From: Coprinopsis marcescibilis
Taxonomy: Eukaryota; Basidiomycota; Agaricomycetes; Agaricales; Psathyrellaceae
Reading direction: 5' to 3'
NCBI GenBank assembly: GCA_004369085.1
Contig: ML210353.1
Coordinates: 24,410 to 39,249, forward strand
Length of the DNA: 14,840 bases
Notes under the pieces: generated by a model
Databases searched by the model: none
Seen by the model: the letters and a program-made list of their open reading frames with translations, nothing else
What the model was told of the DNA's origin: nothing
Shown here: positions 8,503 through 14,840 of the stretch, in pieces
Layout of the letters: each line of letters begins with the position of its first letter
How positions within the stretch are numbered: the first letter of the stretch is position 1
Program-made: the position numbers and the translations under genes

Positions 8503-10567
8503 CTATCTGATTGCAAGGAGACACCTGTACTTGTAGTTATATAAAAAAGTCCCATACGGTCCCTTCAAACCAGAGTCACCTTTGAGCTGTGGAAGTTCGG
8601 CTCATGCTGGAGATTTGGCGGCTTGAAGGTCCCATTGGTTAAAAGATTGTATCTTAGATAGCTGCGGCGGCCAATTGCACTGTAATTCAACCTTCAAAAC
8701 TTCTAATTGGAAAGGGCAATTGTACGTAATTTTGAGTGAAAACTCTTTTATACGATTGTTTTTCGGAATTGTGCTGTCGTCAGGCCGAACGCCTCGGACG
8801 ATGGCTTTGGCGGTACATATCATCTTGACATCCGACATGTCGTGATTCACGAGCAAGAACTGCTATCTAGATTCTAGCGACTAGTTTGCCTTTGTCTCCA
8901 ACAGTTATCCAGCCGATTGGACAAAGGAGGGGCACGGACCACCACCCGATCATGAAGCCGTCGGCGCGCAACTACAGTTCTTCCCACACCTCTTTCCCTT
9001 CTCCGGCCACATTGGCACACATGAATGGGGACAACCTCAAGACCCCGCTGTCCAAGCCTCGCTTCGACCCTTCGCGGTCCACAGCAGCAAAACGAGATTC
9101 CCTAACTGCAGAACTAGAACGAGGTTAGCAATCCCCATCCGTCGGGAACAGCTATCAAGCTAACAGTGCTTAGATCCCCAGCTTTCAACTTCCAAACGAC
9201 AACAACGCAACCAAGTATTCAACTCGTCGATATCCCACGCACATCTCGAACGACAACTGCTCGCTGCGCAAACGGCCAATAATGAATTAGAAACGAAGCT
9301 TCGTGAAAGGGAGCTGCAGATCGAGAGGCTCGAGAGGGACCGAACCTTCTTTTGTGATCGCGAAAAGGAAGAGCGCGAGGAGAAGGAGAGAGAAAGGGAT
9401 GCTCATGACAGAGCTCGGGTACGCATGTCTTTCTCGTGCAAAACCCTTTTTTCTCTGACCACGCCTCACGGCAGCTGAAATCAGAAAGCGACATCCGCCA
9501 GCTCCGAACGCAGCTCACCTCCCTGCGCGAGGAATTCGCCGACCTCCAGGACGTGCATGGCGAGCTCAGCCGGTCCACCACCCAGACCATCTCTTCGCAG
9601 AAGAGCCAGATCACGACACTCAACCACCAAGTCCACCTCCTCATCTCGGAACTTGCGCAAGCCCTGCAGACAATCGAAGACAAAACCGCGAGCTTGGGCG
9701 CGCTGCAGGAACGCTGCGACGAGCTGCTCTCGCACCAACCGGCCGCTGCCTCTGATGACTCGGATATGGCCGTCGTCCGCGACGAGCTGCACCGTCAAGC
9801 TAGCTACCTCCGCACCCTCGAATCCACCAACAACAAGCTCACCAACGAACTCATCTATCTCCGCGGCCGCGACCAGAGCATCGAGGTGCTCAAAGAGGAG
9901 CGACGGGGGTTGGAGTCCAAGCTTGCTGCGGCCGACTCGCTTAGGGAGCAGGTTGCGCGGCTGGAGGCTGAGCTGGAGGCGGGCAGGAACGAACGCGAGG
10001 CGTGGTCGGCGAACAAGGGTTCGCCTCTGGCGTCCGATCACGAACTCACCAGACTCCGGCTGGCCCATGCACGCTTGCTCGAGGAACACGGTGCCACCTC
10101 TGCGTCGCTCACCCAGCGGACCGCACAGGTAACGGATCTGGAGTCCCAGCTTGCGGAGCAGGAGGAGGACGCGAGGAGGTTGGAGGACGATATCAGGAAG
10201 CTGCAGAGCGAGGTGGGGAAGGCCCGTGCGCAGGCTGCTGTCGCTGAAAGGGAGGTTGGGTATTACAAGGCGTTGTTGGCGAGCTATAAATCGGAGGAGG
10301 CGTATACCCGTGATTCGACGACGCTCGATGACGCAACGGGTTCACTGGACGAAACCAAGCTCGAACACATCGCCGAGCTCGAATCTGTCTTGCTCGACTA
10401 CAAGTCGCTCATCGAGCAGCTTCAGAATGAGCTGGAGGATCTGCAGAACCAGGCGCAGGACAAGGTTGCGAAAGCAGCGGCGGAGGAGACTGTGTCCCAT
10501 GAAGAGTTGGACAGGCTTAAATCAGATAATGCTCAACTGCAGCAAGGTACGCTAGCTGTTTACCATT
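8020..10567 (+). repeat. Right copy of the segmental duplication (direct repeat)
   Basis: This copy contains the tail of the membrane-protein gene (minus) and MAD1 exons 1-3 plus the start of intron 3 (plus), matching 1140-3028. It is longer because it keeps 560 nt of exon 3 that the left copy has lost, and it keeps the transmembrane exon region between tail and MAD1. It is contiguous with the rest of an intact MAD1, so it is the better candidate for the ancestral locus. Confidence 0.8.
8602..8856 (-). other. Open frame, possible ectodomain exon of the membrane protein
   Basis: The 84-codon open stretch sits immediately upstream of the transmembrane exon on the same strand. It contains two cysteines separated by a beta-like alternating pattern (ITYNCPFQLEVLKVELQC). 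A TAGATAGCAG acceptor-like string lies just upstream. Splice joining to 8502 could not be fixed because in-frame stops occur near 8503-8510. I do not recognise a domain. Confidence 0.3.
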
Positions 10568-11316
10568 CGGCATATCCTTCTCATGTATCCTTTTTCTTAG
10601 ACGTCGAAGAGCATCTCGCGTCAATCGACAACCTGGAGCAGAAACTGTTTGATCTGCAGGGCGAAATTGCTGGTGGACGACACGTTCCACCCAACACACG
10701 TGTTTTGTGCCTGAAGGAGAACCCAGATCAGAAGTGGCTAGACCTGAGAGAGGAAGCGGTTCAGAGGCTGAAGAACGAGAACGAGGCCTTGTTGAAGCGG
10801 CTGCGGGAGGTTGAGGGCCGGCTGAATGAAGCGGGAGCACCTGCCGCCAGCACATCTGGCAGCAGCCAAGGCGGCGAGCTCGTGCCTTGGGAGAGCTGGG
10901 AGCAGATCAACAAGGAGAAGGAAGACCTCCAGAACGAGCTCAAACAAAAAGAAAAACGCCTCCTTCGGCTTCAGCAAGTGTTTGCCTCGAAGAGTGCCGA
11001 GTTCCGGGAAGCCATCGCCTCCATCCTTGGTTTGAAGCTCGCGTTTTACCCGAATGGACAGGTGCGGGTGACGAGCATGTACGACCTCAATGCGAGCTTC
11101 ATCTTCCAGCCGAATTCGAATTCCAAGGATTTGAACTCGAGTCAGGCTGGGATGAAGATGCAGTTGGTGGCGCAGGGGGAGGGCGGACCGCAGGACCTAC
11201 CGAATCTCATGCAGTACTGGATCGAAAACGAGCAATGCACGCCTGGCTTTCTGGCTAGTGTGACGTTGGAGTGTTACGAGAACTGGAAGAGGGAGAACGA
11301 GGCAACCTCGGTGTAG
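8952..11316 (+). CDS. MAD1: Mad1, spindle assembly checkpoint protein
   Basis: Exons are 8952 (or 9021)-9123, 9174-9418, 9475-10546 and 10601-11316, with introns of 50, 56 and 54 bp; all phases join. From the ATG at 9021 the product is 711 aa. An in-frame ATG at 8952 has A at -3 and would add 23 S/T-rich residues. Numbering from 9021: residues about 45-470 are nearly continuous coiled coil; GEIAGGRHVPP (494-504) is a family hallmark; RVLCLKENP (507-515) fits the Mad2-interaction motif (R/K, two hydrophobics, five residues, P); a second coiled coil covers about 519-600; and 601-711 is the C-terminal RWD-like domain (SKSAEFREAI, VRVTSMY). Mad1 sits at unattached kinetochores and nuclear pores and templates conversion of Mad2. 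The conserved RLK motif before the C-terminal domain reads RLQ (596-598) here. The length is normal for the family. Confidence 0.95.
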
Positions 11317-12226
11317 TTTATCAATCTTTTGTGCTGTTTTTTTCGTATTCGCTTTTTTTTACCTTATGAATAGGCTTTGTTAAATGTATTCACTGTTAGT
11401 TGCCGATTCCAGGCTACCTTTAGCGACGGATCAGTCGTTCACTGACTTTGTATGGGAAGCTCAAACACATTCCTCACTTGGATGCGCCGAAGCGTTGTGC
11501 TGTCTTAAAATAGAAAAATTCGGACCGACCCCAGAACGGGTGGGGGAGCAGCCTGGTGGTACAGGCAATTGACAGAGAGAGAAAGAGGGGGATGGTGGGG
11601 GATGGGAAGAAGGAATGGGACACAGAATGTCGATAACTGGCCCTCCTTTTATATGCTGGAGAACTGCGCACAGACCAGCGTCGGGGCGACACAAAGTTGG
11701 TCGTTAGTTTGTCACTGTTGGACGATCTGCGCTCGACATTTGCCCGCCTTCTTCAAAGGAGTCCGCTCAGTTTCGGAAAAGGATTCGACCCAGCTGTGCG
11801 CCGACCGACTTTGAGAGTGATACAACATCTGTGCCCAATCTGTGCCTGTTCGTTGCAAGCATCGATATCGCAGAATTTGATTCCAGACGTTGAATAAAGC
11901 AAAGAAAATGCATCGTCGTTCATGTGCTTAGTACATATATATAATTTCAAGGAAGCAATAAAGTAAAGCAGCCTTCCGTTGGGAACAGAATCATTAATTA
12001 TAACAGTTAGAAAAGCTCGAAGGTCGGACAGAAAACGTTCGAACCCAATTATGCAGCAATGGTCAGCAAAAGGGTCGACAATTGAGAAATAATTAAACAC
12101 GAGAAGGTGGACACCATAAATGCGCATTGACGCATGCCAAATGTCCAGAGCCGATAATATATGCAAGGGATTCGATTTCTGGAGGCACGACGGTCGCTTG
12201 CCGCCCAGCCAGCTTCGTCTGAGATT
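11317..12226. other. About 0.9 kb between convergent genes, no recognised gene
   Basis: It begins with T-rich DNA after the MAD1 stop. A purine-rich tract lies at about 11571-11627. AATAAA-like strings occur on plus near 11893 and 11955. Open frames on both strands (for example 11753-12166 minus) are AT-rich and show no domain. MAD1 and the DUF262-family gene converge here, so both 3' UTRs should lie in it. Confidence 0.5.
11571..11627 (+). repeat. Polypurine tract
   Basis: The plus strand is almost entirely A/G, starting at GACAGAGAGAGAAAGAGG and followed by GGATGGTGGGGGATGGG and GAAGAAGGAATGGG. A few T interruptions occur. Low-complexity DNA of this kind is common in intergenic regions. 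Confidence 0.6.
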
Positions 12227-13899
12227 CTACCGCCTCCAACCAGCGTCCGATTCTCTGTAATACCCACTTCCACTGCTGTTTCTCCTGTCGCTACTCCCTC
12301 CTCCTGCGCCGCCAGCGACAATGTTCCCTTGTCGACTGGGATGGACAGGTCCAAGGTCTCTGGGTTCAGCTCGATACTGCGTTCCCTGCACATCCCTCGA
12401 TGCATACGCACTCGAGCTTCTCGAGTCATACCCACTCCCCCCGTAGCCACTGGAACTGCCGTACCCCGGCTGGTGCCCACCAACGACGGCACTCAACGCA
12501 GACGGGTAGGTATAGGTCTGACCAGGGGACGGTGTAGGGAGTTGCTGTGCATGCGGAATTACCGAACTGTGCATGCTGTATGTGCTTGGGGCCGTGCTGG
12601 ACATCGAGGCGGGTTGCGTCGGTGCTTCGTACCGAGGAATCCTAGGTATGCTCCTGAGCGCAGCTAGTCGACTGCTTGTAGAGGCAGCGCTGGCACTGGG
12701 TCTTGAGGGCAAGGAAGGTAGGGACGGCTCGGACTTGACCACCGTTGTTGGTGGTGCTTGTGGTTTAGGCGGCAGAGTCGGTGGCGGGGCGGGGAGGGCG
12801 GCAGTGGTAGCAGGAGCCTTGCCCATCTTGAGCCTGATTTTCAGTGGTTCCTCGTACTCGCTCTCGTCGCCATCATCATCATCATCATCACCCGCTTTTC
12901 CCCGTTTCCGCTTCGCCTTGCCCTTGCCCTTGCCGTTCGCACCAGACTCGAGACTCGCCGTGTACTCTGCTGCGACGGGGCCGTCAGGGGCACCAGGCTT
13001 GATCCCCCGCACATAGTCCAGCATGGTCTTCGCCACTCTGTTGTTCATCCTGATATCCACGTGGGTCGATCGCACGTCGTCCCTCAAGCCCGCGATGGCA
13101 GCGCTCAGCTGGGCCATGCTCATCTTGGTCCTGTACACCGAGATCAAGAGGCTCACGCAGATGAACTCGATCGGCGAGACCTTGCCGCTGCTCTTGGTTT
13201 TATCCTTCAGCGGCTTCCCCCACGTCGGGTGCTGCACGAGCTCGCTAAAGATGCGGTAGGTGTCCAGCGCCTTGTCGGTGAAGCTCGCGCTGAGCGGCGA
13301 CGTGATGCTGAGCCATTTCTCGAGCTGGGAGATGCTGCCGGCGTTCTTGATCGAGGGCGAGTACTTGTCGATGAGCCAGAGCGCCTGGGCGAGGCAGCGA
13401 AAGTCGCCGCCACGGCTGCTGTCCCATTCGAGGTTGGCCGATGAGAGCCCGCCGTCCTTGATGTGGAGGTTCTGCAGGCTGCGGACGAACGCTACGCGGG
13501 GTGTGTTTATGACCTGCAGTTTCTCTGCGGGTGTGAGCGCCATGCCGAGCTGTACACGCTGCAGGAAGGGTTAGGGATGGTGGTTGGGAGGGATGGAGAA
13601 CGCACCTGGAAAATTTCCCGCTCGTCGTTCTCGGTGATGTCTTGATATTCGACGCAGACGATCTGCTTGCCTGCGAATACGCGTCGGAGCTTGTCAGGGA
13701 TGATCTTGCGCCGTTTTCCTGTTGGCATGTCCTTGTACCACAGCTTCTCGGCTGTCACTCTGTCGGGTGGATGGGTTAATTCAATCACTTTGGGGCGCGG
13801 AGATGGCTGGACTGGGGACGCACGGGTCTTTGTCTGCAGCAGACAGTACAAGCGATGAGCCCCCGGAATTATTTGAGGAGCGTAGAACTTACGTGGAGT
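12227..13899 (-). CDS. DUF262-family protein, 5' end missing, with low-complexity tail
   Basis: Exons on minus: 13899-13893 (7 nt), 13833-13824 (10 nt), 13759-13606 and 13558-12227 (stop). Together they make 1503 nt in one frame (500 aa). Joined, the first reads TPHKDPVTAEKLWYKD, then IIPDK..VFAGKQIVCVEY, DERE and IFQRVQLGMALTPAEKLQ. This is the second half of the DUF262 domain as found in fungi (related to the N-terminal domain of bacterial GmrSD enzymes). The first half, with the DGQQR/DGKQR signature, should be upstream but was not found from 13900 to 14840. Residues about 70-245 are a conserved helical region. Then come a basic cluster (GKGKAKRKRGK), six aspartates and a P/S/Q/Y-rich tail, consistent with a nuclear protein. 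The biochemical role in fungi is unknown to me. The 5' end may be deleted or displaced by the repeat-like DNA upstream. Confidence 0.75.
12869..12890 (+). repeat. ATC trinucleotide microsatellite in the DUF262-family gene
   Basis: CATCATCATCATCATCATCA lies in frame and encodes the run of six aspartates on the minus strand. It may vary in length between strains without breaking the frame. Confidence 0.8.
13824..13899 (-). other. Two microexons (7 nt and 10 nt) of the DUF262-family gene
   Basis: ACTCCAC (13899-13893) lies between a CTAACATCAGCTCAG acceptor region and a GTAAGT donor. ACAAAGACCC (13833-13824) lies between a CTGCAG acceptor and a GTGCGT donor. The intervening introns are 13834-13892 (59 bp) and 13760-13823 (64 bp). 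Only this joining yields TPHKDPVTAEKLW, which matches the family pattern HKDP..GEKLWYKD as I know it. Confidence 0.65.
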
Positions 13900-14093
13900 C
13901 TGAGCTGATGTTAGCGGAGGTGGGGAGAGTGATAAAATATGCGATCCTTGCCGCGAAATCGTGGTGCACCGTGCGTATGAACATTGCACATGCATCCTGT
14001 CAACGCCGAATCACGCTGCCAATGGTAATCAACTTCGCGGAGACCATGGACAGATATCCACTCAATGTCCAAGGGCAATGCGTGCGGTGTGGA

Positions 14094-14140
14094 GTGATAC
14101 TATCCCTAACCAGTAGGTCGTTCCAATCACATGTTCGTTT
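14094..14140 (-). pseudogene. Fragment encoding ENE..TTYWLGIV, inverted relative to 14512-14547
   Basis: On the minus strand one frame reads ENEHVIGTTYWLGIVSL. It shares ENE and YWLGIV with the plus-strand open frame at 14445-14690, in the same phase, with a 12-nt (four-codon) length difference between the two blocks. A TGA lies directly before ENE and a TGA about 12 codons after YWLGIV, so only a fragment is left. The family is unrecognised. Confidence 0.4.
14099..14116. repeat. Inverted repeat, left arm (18 nt)
   Basis: ACTATCCCTAACCAGTAG is the exact reverse complement of 14528-14545. A shared GAAAACGAA string (reverse complement TTCGTTTTC here) lies on the far side of both arms. Confidence 0.8.
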
Positions 14141-14331
14141 TCTCACTTTCCACTTGCTCCAGGGCTACAAAACTTGGCATGTGAACTTCTATAGTCTTAA
14201 TTAGAGTAAATATATGTTTTTTACTCACAGAATGTACGAGGAGGTGGAGGAAAAAAACCTAGAGCCTTTAAGCACCACTGTTCATCATCACGGCGATCAA
14301 AGCGGCAAGGAGGCCAAGAGGGCTACAATCA

Positions 14332-14360
14332 AGCTACAACCAAGCTACAACTCATGCTTT
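14332..14360 (+). repeat. Short tandem repeat, 11-nt unit
   Basis: The unit CTACAAYCAAG occurs twice in a row, followed by a third partial CTACAACTCA. Confidence 0.6.
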
Positions 14361-14444
14361 AACGTTTTTATTCACCAAGTCTTCCAAGAATGCGCTCTTC
14401 TCATCTAGCAGACTGCTGAGAGCATGTTCTAGTCTGCGTCACAA

Positions 14445-14690
14445 GTGGGTACTTATCGCGGCAGCTATCGGCTTGAGGTCATAGAGCTGAAGAAAGGTGA
14501 TGGTTTTGATCATGAAAACGAAAGTCACTACTGGTTAGGGATAGTGGATGACATCCCGTATCGATTTAGAAACCATAATTATTTTCTAAACCTAGATTGC
14601 CGGGATGCCGCCTCTGATTTCGTCCATATGCGGCAGCGGCGGAGTCCCCCATCAGCCATCTGTCAAACCAACCCTCATCCTAGATTTTAA
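14445..14690 (+). CDS. Hypothetical open frame or transposon-derived fragment
   Basis: The 81-codon open frame starts with a non-ATG codon (GTG) in the available reading, so it may be an internal exon or a remnant. It reads RLEVIELKKGDGFDHENE, then SHYWLGIVDDIPYRF, then NHNYFLNLDCRDAA. Composition looks coding-like up to about 14640; after that the sequence becomes P/S-rich and merges with hairpin-forming DNA. An inverted partial copy (ENE..YWLGIV) lies at 14094-14140. Two copies in opposite orientation point to a mobile element, but I do not recognise the family and saw no transposase motif. Confidence 0.35.
   Translation: MGTYRGSYRLEVIELKKGDGFDHENESHYWLGIVDDIPYRFRNHNYFLNLDCRDAASDFVHMRQRRSPPSAICQTNPHPRF
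14528..14545. repeat. Inverted repeat, right arm (18 nt)
   Basis: CTACTGGTTAGGGATAGT is the exact reverse complement of 14099-14116; the arms are about 410 nt apart. Confidence 0.8.
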
Positions 14691-14701
14691 TCTGGGTGAG
14701 G
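14673..14701. repeat. Imperfect hairpin
   Basis: CCTCATCCTAGA can pair with TCTGGGTGAGG across a TTTTAA-like centre, with small mismatches. It sits in non-coding DNA at the right edge. Confidence 0.45.
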
Positions 14702-14758
14702 CCTCCCGACACCCCCTCCAGACTCAAACCAGTGTTCTAAACCAAATTCCGTCCCGAT

Positions 14759-14787
14759 GGGGAAACTGCCGTCTCAGCCGTTTCCCC
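14759..14787. repeat. Perfect 8-bp inverted repeat
   Basis: GGGGAAAC (14759-14766) and GTTTCCCC (14780-14787) are exact reverse complements with a 13-nt loop. The role is unknown; it may be part of a repeat element continuing beyond the window. Confidence 0.6.
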
Positions 14788-14840
14788 TCAAAGTTATGTC
14801 TACCCAAACTTCAGAGTTAAACTCGCGTCTTGCTCACGTC

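Noticed and set aside
9481..10089. Long minus-strand open frame opposite MAD1 exon 3 (and its counterpart at 2502-2975)
   Set aside because: It is antisense to a well-supported coding exon, lacks domains, and appears only because the coiled-coil codons are GC-rich.
12037..12046. GTTCGAACCC resembling a tRNA B box
   Set aside because: The flanking bases do not form a T stem and no A box or cloverleaf could be drawn.
11753..12166. 137-codon minus-strand open frame downstream of the DUF262-family gene
   Set aside because: It is AT-rich with no recognisable domain, and the region should hold 3' UTRs; insufficient support for a gene.
12758..13444. 228-codon plus-strand open frame
   Set aside because: It is antisense to the DUF262-family exon, whose frame has recognisable conserved motifs; the plus frame is low-complexity R/H/A-rich sequence.
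14332..14360. CRISPR-like repeats
   Set aside because: The units are 11 nt, directly adjacent without spacers, in a eukaryotic context; they are a simple tandem repeat.

Overview
The window looks like nuclear DNA of a filamentous basidiomycete, probably an agaricomycete. The genes are split by many short GT-AG introns of about 47-70 bp with CTAAC or CTGAC-like branch points. Exons as short as 7, 10 and 25 nt occur. The recognisable proteins are fungal types: a Mad1 spindle-checkpoint protein, a NACHT-ankyrin NLR-like protein, and a fungal DUF262 protein with a low-complexity tail. No rRNA, tRNA, CRISPR array or bacterial operon was seen.

Layout. 1-419 (minus): 3' part of a gene for a single-pass membrane protein, running off the left edge. 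420-1130: unresolved. 1133-1525 (minus): remnant of a second membrane-protein tail. 2038-3028 (plus): truncated, frameshifted MAD1 pseudogene. 3029-4096: no clear gene. 4097-7512 (minus): eight-exon NACHT-ankyrin gene, about 1007 aa, apparently intact. 7873-8502 (minus): membrane-protein gene whose tail is homologous to the 1133-1525 remnant. 8952-11316 (plus): intact four-exon MAD1. 11317-12226: no convincing gene. 12227-13899 (minus): DUF262-family gene lacking its N-terminal half within the window. 13900-14840: repeat-like DNA with an inverted pair of coding fragments and hairpins.

The main structural result is a segmental duplication. The block [membrane-protein tail on minus, then MAD1 on plus] occurs twice, at about 1140-3028 and 8020-10567, in the same orientation. 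The NACHT-ankyrin gene lies between the copies. The right copy keeps a complete MAD1. The left copy has a 2-nt insertion at a splice donor, a net 560-nt internal deletion, and loses homology inside intron 3. By hand count the MAD1 parts are about 97% identical over 377 nt, while the membrane-protein tails are about 66% identical over 98 nt. This suggests gene conversion or rapid divergence of the membrane protein.

The genes do not form an operon-like pathway. MAD1 is a housekeeping mitotic gene. The NLR-like gene and membrane proteins look like accessory or fast-evolving genes that may act in recognition of non-self, but that role is inference from family membership. All exon structures were deduced by reading splice signals and frames by eye; no transcript or database search supports them.
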